A stretch of DNA of 64,000 nucleotides from Vibrio panuliri (lineage in GTDB: Bacteria > Pseudomonadota > Gammaproteobacteria > Enterobacterales > Vibrionaceae). Each line of letters opens with the position of its first letter. Within the stretch, counting starts at the first letter, position 1. The notes below the pieces were generated by a model, which was given only the letters and a program-made list of their open reading frames with translations, ran no database searches and was not told the DNA's origin. The position numbers and the translations under genes were made by a program. This document shows positions 19,056-28,428 of the stretch, in pieces. The DNA lies in NCBI RefSeq assembly GCF_009938205.1, contig NZ_AP019654.1, forward strand, positions 930,001 to 994,000, in the 5' to 3' direction.

Positions 19056-19128
19056 ATATACCCAAGTGACTTTGGAAATGGGCACCGTTAGGTCGGCACG
19101 CCGATGCATTTAGGTTGCTTGGGTATAT
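19056..19128. repeat. 73-bp palindromic element with TATACCCAAG ends
   Basis: ATATACCCAAG at the left end and CTTGGGTATAT at the right are perfect 11-bp inverted repeats. The interior has a short perfect hairpin TCGGCACGCCGA. The element looks like a dispersed, non-coding Vibrio repeat of the REP/MITE type. It lies in the 335-bp spacer between the M16 protease gene and sixA; the rest of that spacer shows only a TGTGAGG/CCTCACA hairpin at 19147-19169. Confidence 0.7.
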
Positions 19129-19183
19129 CAAATAAGCCCAAAAATTTGTGAGGCGAATAAGTCCTCACACTACAGGAAAAAGT

Positions 19184-19648
19184 ATGAAAATCGTGATTAT
19201 GCGTCACGGCGAAGCGGAAACATTCGCCCAAAGTGATGCCGATCGAGCGCTAACTCCGTTTGGAAGAAGTGCTTCAAGAGATGTCGCGCAACGTTGTGCC
19301 CTACAGGGTGTATCGCAGTTTGATAAAGTGCTAGTCAGCCCATACAAAAGGGCAAAACAGACCTGGCAAGAACTCGAAGAGATTTTTGCCGCCAAAGATG
19401 TTGAGTTGTGTGAGGACATTACCCCTTACGGTGACTCGGCGACAGTGGCGGATTTTCTGCAAGCCTTAATAGATTTAGAGCAACTTGACTCAGTCTTGTT
19501 GGTCTCCCATCTTCCATTGGTTGGCTATCTCACCGCTGAATTGGTGATTGATATGGTTCCACCAATGTTCCCAACTTCAGGTATCGTCTGTATTGAATAC
19601 GATCCGGCTACACAACGTGGAGAGTTGCTCTGGAATATTAATCCGTAG
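19184..19648 (+). CDS. sixA: Phosphohistidine phosphatase SixA
   Basis: A 154-residue single-domain histidine phosphatase that removes phosphate from protein phosphohistidines (in E. coli, HPt domains or the nitrogen PTS protein NPr). It begins MKIVIMRHGEAE, giving the RHG catalytic motif with nucleophile His8; the second catalytic His is in LLVSHLPLVGYL. The ATG at 19184 follows AGGA and is preferred over an upstream in-frame start. The 5' leader contains a TGTGAGG/CCTCACA hairpin. Confidence 0.94.
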   Translation: MKIVIMRHGEAETFAQSDADRALTPFGRSASRDVAQRCALQGVSQFDKVLVSPYKRAKQTWQELEEIFAAKDVELCEDITPYGDSATVADFLQALIDLEQLDSVLLVSHLPLVGYLTAELVIDMVPPMFPTSGIVCIEYDPATQRGELLWNINP

Positions 19649-19688
19649 CAAACCTAGTCGCTAAACTGACATATATTTGACTTTTTAG

Positions 19689-19704
19689 TGGACTAATACT
19701 TGCA
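19689..19704 (+). promoter_or_regulatory. Sigma-54 promoter of the flhA operon
   Basis: TGGACTAATACTTGCA has the invariant GG (-24) and GC (-12) with exactly 10 bp between them and the TTGCA -12 element. Transcription would start near 19714. Polar-flagellar genes at this level in Vibrio are driven by sigma-54 with FlrC, so position and motif agree. Confidence 0.82.
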
Positions 19705-19760
19705 TAAGTGGCTAACTACCTGTGACAAAAGACTGTTTAGTTGTATTAGCCTCTATTTTT

Positions 19761-21857
19761 ATGAAGTTATCTCTACCATTTGCGGATAAACTACCTCCGT
19801 TACCTAAGCGAGCAATGCCTGCGATCGGCGCACCCGTTATGGTGTTGGCGACGTTGGCGATGGTTGTGCTACCTATGCCAGCCTTCCTGCTCGACTTGTT
19901 CTTCACCTTTAATATTGCCTTATCGATGGTGGTATTATTGGTGACGGTTTACACCCGTCGTCCGCTAGATTTTGCTGCCTTTCCAACCGTACTGCTTATC
20001 GCAACGCTGCTGCGCTTGGCGTTGAACGTTGCGTCGACTCGTGTCGTGTTGCTGTATGGCCATGAAGGCCCAGGCGCTGCGGGTCACGTAATCGAAGCAT
20101 TTGGTAACGTAGTGATCGGCGGTAACTACGCAGTTGGTTTTGTCGTATTCCTTATCTTAATGATCATCAACTTTATGGTGGTGACCAAAGGTGCTGGGCG
20201 TATTTCTGAAGTTAGTGCTCGCTTCACGCTAGATGCCTTACCCGGCAAACAAATGGCGATTGATGCTGACTTGAACGCAGGTCTGATTGACCAAGACCAA
20301 GCTCGAACTCGCCGCCAAGAAGTGACCAAAGAGGCAGACTTCTATGGCTCGATGGATGGTGCGTCAAAATTTGTAAAAGGCGATGCGATTGCCGGTATTT
20401 TGATTCTATTTATCAACATCATCGGTGGTCTTTCGATTGGTATGGCACAGTATGGGTTGGGTTTCGCTGAAGCGATGCAAATCTATACCTTGCTGACGAT
20501 TGGTGATGGTCTGGTTGCGCAGATCCCATCGCTACTGCTCTCTATCGGTGCTGCAATTATGGTAACTCGTCAAAACACTGACGAGGACATGGGGCAGCAG
20601 GTGGTCTTCCAGTTGTTCGATAATCCTAAGGCATTGATGATCACCGCGTTGATCTTATTTGTGATGGGTATTGTTCCGGGCATGCCGCACTTTTCTTTCT
20701 TACTTCTCGCTGCGATGGCTGGAGGTGGTGCCTACTGGATGACGCGCAAACAGAAAAAACAACAAGAAGAAAAGAGCAATTTGCCTGCGACACCAACCTC
20801 AGAACCAAGTACGCCCAAAGAGCTCTCTTGGGACGATGTTCAGCCAGTGGATATTATTGGCCTAGAGGTGGGGTATCGTTTGATTCCGTTGGTTGACCGA
20901 GACCAAGGCGGTGAGTTGCTTGAGCGAGTGAAAGGCGTACGTAAAAAGCTGTCACAGGATTTTGGTTTCCTTATACCCGCAGTCCATATCCGCGATAACC
21001 TTGAGTTAACTCCAAACAGTTACCGCATCACCCTAATGGGGGTGGCTGTTGGTGAGGCAGAAATTCGCCCAGACCAAGAGTTAGCGATTAACCCCGGTCA
21101 GGTTTATGGTGTGATAGAAGGTGAACCGACGATTGACCCAGCATTCGGCTTGGAGGCGGTATGGATTCGTGATGATCAACGAGAACATGCTCAAGCTCTG
21201 GGTTACACGGTGGTTGACTCCTCGACGGTATTGGCGACGCACCTAAGCCAGCTTTTGACCAATAATGCCTCCCACTTGATTGGTCATGAAGAAGTACAAA
21301 ACTTACTGGAAATGCTAGGTCGCAGCACGCCGAAACTGGTTGAAAGTTTTGTGCCTGATCAGCTGCAACTTGGCGTGGTCGTGAAAGTACTACAAAATCT
21401 GCTTAACGAGGCAGTTCCTATCCGCGACATTCGTACCATTGTGCAGACCTTGTCCGAATATTCTTCGAAGAGTCAAGAACCTGACATCTTAACTGCTGCC
21501 GTTCGAATTTCACTAAAACGCCTAATTGTTCAGGAAATCAATGGATTAGAGCCGGAATTGCCAGTGATAACTTTGATTCCTGAGCTGGAACAAATTTTGC
21601 ATCAAACTATGCAGGCTTCCGGAGGGGAGTCAGCAGGTATCGAACCCGGCCTTGCTGAGCGCTTACAAGTGTCATTGAGCCAAGCGACTCAAGAGCAAGA
21701 ATTAAAGGGCGAACCAGCAGTCTTGCTAACGTCTGGTGTGCTTCGTTCTACCCTCGCTAAATTTGTTAAGAATACAATCCCAACGCTGCGCGTACTCTCT
21801 TATCAAGAGATCCCGGACGAAAAGCAAATTCGCATCGTTCAAGCGGTGGGCAACTAG
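19761..21857 (+). CDS. flhA: Flagellar export apparatus protein FlhA
   Basis: Core membrane component of the flagellar type III export gate; its cytoplasmic ring docks chaperone-substrate complexes. The start is set at ATG 19761 (MKLSLPFADKLPPLP, 698 residues) because an in-frame GTG at 19722 falls only about 8 nt after the predicted sigma-54 start site. About eight membrane segments lie in residues 25-320, with the FHIPEP-family stretch GKQMAIDADLNAGLI between segments 4 and 5. The C-terminal cytoplasmic domain follows a charged linker (KQKKQQEEKS). It is the first gene of a run ending at 32.4 kb. Confidence 0.97.
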   Translation: MKLSLPFADKLPPLPKRAMPAIGAPVMVLATLAMVVLPMPAFLLDLFFTFNIALSMVVLLVTVYTRRPLDFAAFPTVLLIATLLRLALNVASTRVVLLYGHEGPGAAGHVIEAFGNVVIGGNYAVGFVVFLILMIINFMVVTKGAGRISEVSARFTLDALPGKQMAIDADLNAGLIDQDQARTRRQEVTKEADFYGSMDGASKFVKGDAIAGILILFINIIGGLSIGMAQYGLGFAEAMQIYTLLTIGDGLVAQIPSLLLSIGAAIMVTRQNTDEDMGQQVVFQLFDNPKALMITALILFVMGIVPGMPHFSFLLLAAMAGGGAYWMTRKQKKQQEEKSNLPATPTSEPSTPKELSWDDVQPVDIIGLEVGYRLIPLVDRDQGGELLERVKGVRKKLSQDFGFLIPAVHIRDNLELTPNSYRITLMGVAVGEAEIRPDQELAINPGQVYGVIEGEPTIDPAFGLEAVWIRDDQREHAQALGYTVVDSSTVLATHLSQLLTNNASHLIGHEEVQNLLEMLGRSTPKLVESFVPDQLQLGVVVKVLQNLLNEAVPIRDIRTIVQTLSEYSSKSQEPDILTAAVRISLKRLIVQEINGLEPELPVITLIPELEQILHQTMQASGGESAGIEPGLAERLQVSLSQATQEQELKGEPAVLLTSGVLRSTLAKFVKNTIPTLRVLSYQEIPDEKQIRIVQAVGN

Positions 21858-21889
21858 TTTCTGTTACTAACCCATAACGGATATCGATT

Positions 21890-23371
21890 TTGAAAATTAA
21901 ACGATTTTTTGCCAAAGACATGCGAACGGCGCTTCTTCAAGTCAAAGAAGAGCTTGGGTCTGACGCGGTGATCATGTCGAACAAAAAAGTCGCTGGTGGT
22001 GTTGAAATTGTCGCGGCTGTTGATGGCGAGCCATCGGCTGCGCGTGTCAACAGCAATTATAATTCGCTTCCGCGCACTGCGCCTGCAACTCAAGTTTCCC
22101 CGAATTTGGAAACAAGAACCAATGGCCGCGAGCTCGATGATGATCGTGTAAGTTTAAACAGCAGCGCAGAGACTGGACGTTCGATGACCAAACGATTTGC
22201 CAGCATGCTTAAGCAATACAGCCACAATCGTCCGGGTCACGAAGAGGCAGAAGAAAGCGGCAACGATGACTCGTTGACAGCACTGCTTAAACGCCAAGCG
22301 GCACAGCGTAATCAAAATGGTGATATCAAGCTCAAGCAAGATTCGCCTTTAGCTCGTTTGATTGCTGAAGACCGCCGTATCGAAAGACCAAAACCACAAC
22401 TGGATCCGACTCGATACGAGCGCCAAGCGGCACGTGAATCGGCAGTGTCGAGTGAAGATTTGACCGACATGCGTGAAGAAATGACGTCCATTCGTCGCCT
22501 GCTTGAGCACCAAGTATCGGGTTTGATGTGGCAAGAAGTTGAGCGTCGTGAGCCATTAAGAGCCATGCTGATTAAACGCTTAGAGCGTATGGGTTTGTCT
22601 TTAGAGTTGGCTGACCAGTTGGCCTGTTATATTCCAGAAGACACTCCACCGAAAAAAGCGTGGAAAGCATTGCTTGGTTTAGTCGCAGACCAGATCCCAA
22701 TTTCAAAGCAAGATATTCTTAAACGTGGTGGTATTGTCGCGCTACTAGGGCCTACTGGCGTTGGTAAGACAACCACGGTAGCTAAACTCGCAGCTCGTGC
22801 TGCAATGGAGTACGGCTCGGACAACGTTGCGTTGGTCACAACGGATACATATCGTATTGGTGCCCATGAGCAATTGGCCATTTACGGCAGAATTATGGGT
22901 TGTCCTGTAAAAGTCGCTAAAGATTCCAAAGAGTTAGCCGATGTAATATATCAACTACGCCATCGTCGTCTTGTTTTAGTGGATACCGCAGGTATGGGAC
23001 AACGAGATGTTCGCCTTTCAGAACAATTAGATACCCTAATGCAAGAGAGTGGTGAAATTATTCACAGCTACTTGGTTTTACCTGCGACGGCACAGCGTAA
23101 AGTATTGCAAGAAACCATTGACCACTTTAAACGCATACCTCTCTCTGGTTGCATCATGACCAAGCTTGATGAGTCATTAAGCCTTGGAGAGTTTGTGAGC
23201 GTTGTAGTGCAAAATGCGCTGCCAGTGGCTTATATCGCGAATGGACAACGCGTACCTGAAGATATCGTTATTGCTCAGCCTAAGTACATGGTGGCGAAAG
23301 CAAATGATTTACTTGAGAAATCGGCGGACGATGAACCGCACTATTGGAATAGTGAAGTAGAGAGGTTCTAG
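21890..23371 (+). CDS. flhF: Flagellar placement GTPase FlhF
   Basis: SRP-type GTPase that fixes flagellum assembly at the cell pole. It starts with TTG (MKIKRFFAKDMRTALLQVK), the conserved N-terminus. A basic, low-complexity B region spans about 75-200. The NG domain then carries GPTGVGKTTTVAKLAA (P loop), VTTDTYRIGAHEQL, DTAGMGQRD and TKLDESLSLG. Length is 493 residues, normal for Vibrio. In polar flagellates FlhF promotes and FlhG limits flagellar number, and the two genes are adjacent here. Confidence 0.97.
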   Translation: MKIKRFFAKDMRTALLQVKEELGSDAVIMSNKKVAGGVEIVAAVDGEPSAARVNSNYNSLPRTAPATQVSPNLETRTNGRELDDDRVSLNSSAETGRSMTKRFASMLKQYSHNRPGHEEAEESGNDDSLTALLKRQAAQRNQNGDIKLKQDSPLARLIAEDRRIERPKPQLDPTRYERQAARESAVSSEDLTDMREEMTSIRRLLEHQVSGLMWQEVERREPLRAMLIKRLERMGLSLELADQLACYIPEDTPPKKAWKALLGLVADQIPISKQDILKRGGIVALLGPTGVGKTTTVAKLAARAAMEYGSDNVALVTTDTYRIGAHEQLAIYGRIMGCPVKVAKDSKELADVIYQLRHRRLVLVDTAGMGQRDVRLSEQLDTLMQESGEIIHSYLVLPATAQRKVLQETIDHFKRIPLSGCIMTKLDESLSLGEFVSVVVQNALPVAYIANGQRVPEDIVIAQPKYMVAKANDLLEKSADDEPHYWNSEVERF

Positions 23372-23377
23372 GCGGCG

Positions 23378-24268
23378 ATGATGACAGAGAATATGATACA
23401 AGACCAAGCTAGCGGATTGCGCCGCTTAACTCAACCATCACTGACGAAGGTTATTTCGGTAACCGGCGGTAAAGGTGGTGTGGGTAAATCTAATGTCACT
23501 CTTGGGCTGGCAATTTGCATGGCTCGTCAAGGCAAGAAAGTGATGGTTTTGGATGCTGACTTAGGTCTGGCTAACGTCGATGTGATGTTGGGAATTCGTC
23601 CAACACGCAACCTAGGGCACGTTCTTGCTGGTGAATGCGATCTCGCTGATGCCATTGTAGAAGGTCCATTTGGAATCAAAATTATTCCAGCGACTTCCGG
23701 TACTCAATCGATGACAGAATTGACCCATGCCCAACATGTTGGTTTAATTCGTGCCTTCGGTAGTCTCGAAGATGAGATGGATGTGCTGCTGATTGATACC
23801 GCAGCCGGCATTTCGGATATGGTAATTAGCTTCTCGCGTGCGGCACAGGACGTCGTAGTGGTGGTGTGTGATGAGCCAACCTCAATTACCGACGCTTATG
23901 CGCTCATTAAGCTATTGAGCAAAGAGCACCAAGTGCAGCGATTCAAAATTGTTGCAAATATGGTCAGAAGCTATCGAGAAGGGCGAGAATTGTTTGCAAA
24001 GTTGACCTTAGTCACAGAGAGATTCTTGAATGTGAGCCTTGAGCTCGTAGCATGTATTCCATTAGATGATAAAGTTCGGCAAGCGGTGAAAAGACAGAAG
24101 ATTGTTGTTGACGCGTTTCCGCGCTCGCCTGCAGCCCTAGCAATAGGATCGCTTGCAAACAAAGCCTTAACATGGCCCATCCCCAAAACGCCGAGCGGGC
24201 ATTTGGAGTTTTTTGTCGAACGTTTGTTAAACCGACCACAACCATTAGAGGAACCATTTGGTGAATAA
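23378..24268 (+). CDS. flhG: Flagellar number regulator FlhG (MinD-like ATPase)
   Basis: ParA/MinD-family ATPase that restricts the number of polar flagella, acting with FlhF and the master regulator FlrA. The deviant Walker A GGKGGVGKS is at residues 30-38, followed by VLDADLGLANVDVMLG and LLIDTAAGISD. A C-terminal amphipathic membrane-targeting helix (GHLEFFVERLLNRP) matches MinD-type proteins. ATG 23378 follows AGGCGG; a third Met (MIQDQASGLRRL) is an alternative start. It overlaps fliA by 8 bp. Confidence 0.96.
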   Translation: MMTENMIQDQASGLRRLTQPSLTKVISVTGGKGGVGKSNVTLGLAICMARQGKKVMVLDADLGLANVDVMLGIRPTRNLGHVLAGECDLADAIVEGPFGIKIIPATSGTQSMTELTHAQHVGLIRAFGSLEDEMDVLLIDTAAGISDMVISFSRAAQDVVVVVCDEPTSITDAYALIKLLSKEHQVQRFKIVANMVRSYREGRELFAKLTLVTERFLNVSLELVACIPLDDKVRQAVKRQKIVVDAFPRSPAALAIGSLANKALTWPIPKTPSGHLEFFVERLLNRPQPLEEPFGE

Positions 24269-24995
24269 GGCGTTGACCTATGACCAATACGGAAACCATA
24301 ACAGCCAGAGGCTTTTCTTAGAAAAGTACTCGGTTTTGGTTAAACGGATTGCTCATCATTTGCTTGGCAGACTGCCATCAAGTGTTCAGGTTGAAGATCT
24401 TATCCAAGCGGGAATGATTGGGCTTCTGGAGGCGCAAAAGAACTACGACGGCAATAAAGGTGCGAGTTTTGAGACCTATGCTGGAATACGCATTCGTGGC
24501 GCTATGCTTGACGACATTCGTCGTGGAGACTGGGTTCCACGATCGGTGCATAAACATAGTCGCGAAATCAACCAAGCTATCGCAGTTCTTGAAGGTCAGC
24601 TGAGTCGAGATCCTACGGATGCCGAAGTGGCAAGTTTCGTCGGGATGTCGCTAGAGCAATATCACAGCGTTCTGACTGATATCAATTGCTCTCGTTTGGT
24701 AGGGATAGAAGACCTTGGCGTCTCGGAGGATGTCATTACTTCCGAAGACACGGATGAAGAAAATGCACCTTTTCAAGGTGTTGCGGATGAATACTTTAGA
24801 AAAGCTCTGGTAGAATCGATAAAATCTCTACCTGAGCGAGAAGCTTTGGTGTTGTCTCTTTATTACGATGAAGAGTTGAACCTGAAAGAAATCGGCGAAG
24901 TAATTGGAGTTAGTGAATCACGCGTTAGCCAAATACTTAGCCAATCAATGCAACGTCTGCGCACAAAACTCAGTGCTTGGACAAACAATGACTAG
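24261..24995 (+). CDS. fliA: Flagellar sigma factor FliA (sigma-28)
   Basis: Sigma-28 for late flagellar genes such as flagellins and motor genes. The GTG start at 24261 (VNKALTYDQYG, 244 residues) has GAGGA 7 nt upstream, better placed than an adjacent TTG. Region 2 motifs are VEDLIQAGMIGLLEA and FETYAGIRIRGAMLDDIRRGDWVPR, region 3 is SRDPTDAEVASFVGM, and region 4 is a helix-turn-helix NLKEIGEVIGVSESRVSQI. The start lies inside flhG, so it is translationally coupled. Confidence 0.97.
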   Translation: MNKALTYDQYGNHNSQRLFLEKYSVLVKRIAHHLLGRLPSSVQVEDLIQAGMIGLLEAQKNYDGNKGASFETYAGIRIRGAMLDDIRRGDWVPRSVHKHSREINQAIAVLEGQLSRDPTDAEVASFVGMSLEQYHSVLTDINCSRLVGIEDLGVSEDVITSEDTDEENAPFQGVADEYFRKALVESIKSLPEREALVLSLYYDEELNLKEIGEVIGVSESRVSQILSQSMQRLRTKLSAWTNND

Positions 24996-25028
24996 AAATC
25001 ACTGAAATTACACTCAGTGGAGGCAATT

Positions 25029-25409
25029 TTGAATAAAAACATGAAAATCTTGATTGTTGATGACTTTTCAACAATGCGCCGTATCGTTAAAAACCTACTT
25101 CGTGATTTGGGTTTTAATAACACCCAAGAAGCGGACGACGGTTTAACAGCATTGCCTATGCTCAAGAAGGGCGATTTCGATTTTGTCGTTACCGACTGGA
25201 ACATGCCGGGTATGCAAGGTATTGACTTGCTTAAGCATATTCGTGCCGATCAAGAGCTAAAGCATTTGCCAGTGTTGATGATCACGGCGGAAGCTAAACG
25301 CGAACAAATCATTGAGGCTGCTCAAGCTGGTGTAAATGGTTACATCGTTAAACCATTTACTGCAGCAACGCTAAAAGAGAAATTAGATAAAATCTTTGAG
25401 CGTTTATAG
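25029..25409 (+). CDS. cheY: Chemotaxis response regulator CheY
   Basis: Single receiver-domain protein which, when phosphorylated by CheA, binds the flagellar switch. The acidic pocket DD, phospho-acceptor Asp in [10 protein letters not shown], Thr in MITAEA and Lys in VKPF are all present. GGAGG at 25019-25023 is best placed for the TTG at 25029 ([10 protein letters not shown], 126 residues). A GTG at 25017 would add MEAI, and the longer form is how I recall the V. cholerae protein being annotated. It is the first chemotaxis gene after fliA. Confidence 0.95.
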   Translation: MNKNMKILIVDDFSTMRRIVKNLLRDLGFNNTQEADDGLTALPMLKKGDFDFVVTDWNMPGMQGIDLLKHIRADQELKHLPVLMITAEAKREQIIEAAQAGVNGYIVKPFTAATLKEKLDKIFERL

Positions 25410-25453
25410 TCAACGTTTTGACTAAATAAATTGGGCAAAAAGGCCGGATAGGA

Positions 25454-26176
25454 ATGATTTCATTAGAACAAGCTAAGCAACTTGTCGAGCTTTTAGAAAG
25501 TGGTAAGCAGCAAGACGCTGATGACTTGGTGAAAGGTATCTACAACATACCGAGCCAACCAGTGCTGCAAGAGATTGGCACCTTGACCCGAGAGTTGCAT
25601 GAGTCTATTAAGCAATTTCATTTAGATGAACGTATTTCACAACTAGCAAACGACGATATTCCTGATGCAAGGGAGCGTCTCCAATACGTGGTTGAGAAAA
25701 CGGAAGTTGCTGCTAACCAAACCATGGATGCAGTAGACCGCTGCATGCCGATCGCTGACAACTTACATGACGGTTTATTACAAGTGCGACCGCAATGGAA
25801 TCAGTTGATGCATGGCAAGATCGACCTCAGCGAGTTTAAGGCACTGTGTCACCGTATTGATGATTTATTAGGGCAAGTTGAAGGAAACAGCAGCGAATTA
25901 CGCAGCTTGTTAACCGACATTCTAATGGCACAAGGTTTCCAAGACCTTACTGGGCAGATCATTGGCCGTGTTATTGAGTTGGTTAACGAAGTTGAATTGC
26001 GACTCGTTGATATACTTACAGTTTTTGGCCAGAATCAGTTGGACGAAGATATATCCAATAACAAGAAAAAAGCATTAACCGAACCAGAGGGGCCAATTAT
26101 GAATCCTCATCAAAGGGACGATGCGGTTTCATCGCAAGACGAAGTGGATGACTTGCTCTCCAGTCTTGGGTTTTAG
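25454..26176 (+). CDS. cheZ: CheY-P phosphatase CheZ
   Basis: A 240-residue helical protein that speeds up dephosphorylation of CheY-P. It contains the conserved catalytic region ILMAQGFQDLTGQIIGRVI, which includes the Gln that inserts into the CheY active site. The C-terminal tail DEVDDLLSSLGF matches the CheY-P-binding helix. AGGA precedes the ATG. It lies between cheY and cheA, in the usual order. Confidence 0.96.
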   Translation: MISLEQAKQLVELLESGKQQDADDLVKGIYNIPSQPVLQEIGTLTRELHESIKQFHLDERISQLANDDIPDARERLQYVVEKTEVAANQTMDAVDRCMPIADNLHDGLLQVRPQWNQLMHGKIDLSEFKALCHRIDDLLGQVEGNSSELRSLLTDILMAQGFQDLTGQIIGRVIELVNEVELRLVDILTVFGQNQLDEDISNNKKKALTEPEGPIMNPHQRDDAVSSQDEVDDLLSSLGF

Positions 26177-26185
26177 AGGTAACTT

Positions 26186-28402
26186 ATGAGCTACGAATTA
26201 GACGAAGATATTCTTCAGGATTTTTTAGTTGAGGCGGGTGAAATTCTAGAGCTGTTATCAGAGCAGTTGGTAGAGTTAGAAAACAACCCCAATGACAAGG
26301 ACCTGCTTAATGCTATCTTCCGTGGTTTCCACACGGTAAAAGGTGGCGCGGGCTTCCTAAGCCTGACTGAACTGGTTGATACCTGCCACGGCGCGGAAAA
26401 CGTGTTCGATATCTTGCGCAATGGTCAACGTGAAGTTAATGCCAGTCTAATGGACACAATGCTTAAAGCGCTAGATACGGTTAATGAGCAGTTTCAAGCG
26501 GTGCAAGATCGTGAACCATTAGAGCCAGCAGATCAGTCACTCCTCGATGAATTACACCGTCTAAGTAAGCCTGCGACAGAAGATGAAGCAGAAGTAGCGC
26601 CAATTGAACCAGTGGTCGTTGAAGCTCCAGCTCCGATTATTGAACCAGAACCAGTTGCCGCACCAACGACACAAGTTGATGCAAGCTCGATCGATGAGAT
26701 CACTCAAGATGAGTTTGAGAGATTGTTAGATGAGTTGCACGGTGCTGGTACCGCACCTGGCGCGAGTAAGCCAGTTGCAACTCCAGCGCCAGCCGCACCA
26801 GTTTCTTCAGTTGAAACCGGTGATATCACTGACGATGAATTTGAAAAACTGCTTGATGAACTGCACGGTGTTGGCAAAGGTCCTGGTAAAGAAGAACCTG
26901 TTGTTGCCGCCGCACCAGTCGCTCCAGCACCATCGAATGCTAAGCCTGCCGCAAGATCTTCTGATGAAGACTTGATGACGGACGATGAATTTGAAAAGCT
27001 GCTTGACCAACTGCATGGGCAAGGAAAAGGTCCAAGTGTTGAAGAGCTTGAGTTTGCGACAAAACCTGCTCACCACAATTCAGTTGAGCAACTGGTAGAA
27101 GCTGCACCTGCACCAGCAGCACCTGTTGTTGCTCCTGTCGCTCAGCCAGCGCCAACCGCAGTTGCACCGAAAGTAGAAGCGAGTGCTCCAGCGAAAAAAG
27201 AGGCAACGGTACCTGCGAAGAAAGCAGAAGCGACAGTGCGTGTTGACACCTCGACTCTCGATATCATCATGAACATGGTGGGTGAGTTAGTACTGGTACG
27301 TAACCGCCTGCTTAGCCTTGGCTTAAACAGCAATGATGAAGAGATGGCGAAAGCGGTCTCGAATCTTGATGTGGTCACGGCCGACCTTCAAGGTGCGGTG
27401 ATGAAAACCCGCATGCAGCCGATTAAGAAAGTATTTGGTCGTTTCCCTCGTGTGGTTCGTGATTTGGCGCGTAGTCTGAAAAAAGACATAACGTTGGAAA
27501 TGCGCGGCGAAGATACTGACTTGGATAAAAACCTCGTTGAGGCACTAGCAGACCCATTGATTCACTTGGTACGTAACTCGGTTGACCACGGCATTGAGAT
27601 GCCTGAGGACCGTGTTAAAGCAGGTAAACCGCGTACTGGTAAAGTGATCCTGTCTGCGGCGCAAGAAGGGGATCATATTCAACTTGCTATCGTTGATGAT
27701 GGCGGTGGTATGAACCCGGATGTTCTTCGTGGTATCGCGGTTAAACGCGGCATGATGGATGAAGACGCAGCGTCTCGCCTGACAGATAAAGAGTGTTTTA
27801 ACCTGATCTTTATGCCGGGCTTCTCAAGTAAAGAGAAAATTTCTGATATTTCTGGCCGTGGTGTGGGTATGGACGTTGTGAAAACAGCGATCAATACACT
27901 CAACGGTTCGATTGATATTGATTCTGAGATGGGCAAAGGAACGCAAATCTCTATTAAAGTACCATTAACCCTAGCGATTCTTCCTACTCTGATGGTAGGT
28001 GTCGGTGGTAACCCATTCGCATTGCCGTTGGCAAGTGTGAATGAAATTTTCCACTTAGATTTGAGCCGCACCAACGTGGTTGATGGGCAACTAACGATTA
28101 TTGTCCGTGATAAATCTATCCCACTGTTCTACCTACAGAACTGGTTATCTCCTCGTTCTGCTGGAATAGAACAACGTAAAGGACATGGTCATGTGGTGAT
28201 TGTACAACTAGGTAGCCAGCGTGTCGGTTTTGTAGTTGATACCCTGATTGGGCAAGAAGAAGTGGTTATCAAACCACTTGATAACTTGTTACAAGGTACT
28301 CCGGGTATGGCTGGCGCGACCATTACGAGTGATGGTCATATCGCATTGATTCTAGATGTACCAGATTTGCTAAAACGTTACGCAGCGGCATCACGCATCT
28401 AA
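26186..28402 (+). CDS. cheA: Chemotaxis histidine kinase CheA
   Basis: A 738-residue kinase of the polar chemotaxis array. The P1 HPt domain has phospho-acceptor His49 (FRGFHTVKGGAGF). A long Pro/Ala-rich linker (about 130-345) contains three copies of a motif of the form DDEFEKLLDELHG near residues 174, 214 and 266. No typical P2 CheY-binding domain is visible there. P3 dimerisation, the P4 ATPase (LVRNSVDHGIE, DDGGGM, GRGVGMDVV) and a P5 CheW-like domain follow. In Vibrio this linker holds the LID region that binds ParP and keeps arrays at the pole; assigning the repeats to LID is inference. Confidence 0.97.
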   Translation: MSYELDEDILQDFLVEAGEILELLSEQLVELENNPNDKDLLNAIFRGFHTVKGGAGFLSLTELVDTCHGAENVFDILRNGQREVNASLMDTMLKALDTVNEQFQAVQDREPLEPADQSLLDELHRLSKPATEDEAEVAPIEPVVVEAPAPIIEPEPVAAPTTQVDASSIDEITQDEFERLLDELHGAGTAPGASKPVATPAPAAPVSSVETGDITDDEFEKLLDELHGVGKGPGKEEPVVAAAPVAPAPSNAKPAARSSDEDLMTDDEFEKLLDQLHGQGKGPSVEELEFATKPAHHNSVEQLVEAAPAPAAPVVAPVAQPAPTAVAPKVEASAPAKKEATVPAKKAEATVRVDTSTLDIIMNMVGELVLVRNRLLSLGLNSNDEEMAKAVSNLDVVTADLQGAVMKTRMQPIKKVFGRFPRVVRDLARSLKKDITLEMRGEDTDLDKNLVEALADPLIHLVRNSVDHGIEMPEDRVKAGKPRTGKVILSAAQEGDHIQLAIVDDGGGMNPDVLRGIAVKRGMMDEDAASRLTDKECFNLIFMPGFSSKEKISDISGRGVGMDVVKTAINTLNGSIDIDSEMGKGTQISIKVPLTLAILPTLMVGVGGNPFALPLASVNEIFHLDLSRTNVVDGQLTIIVRDKSIPLFYLQNWLSPRSAGIEQRKGHGHVVIVQLGSQRVGFVVDTLIGQEEVVIKPLDNLLQGTPGMAGATITSDGHIALILDVPDLLKRYAAASRI

Positions 28403-28428
28403 TCGTTATTTTATAAAGAAGGATACAC

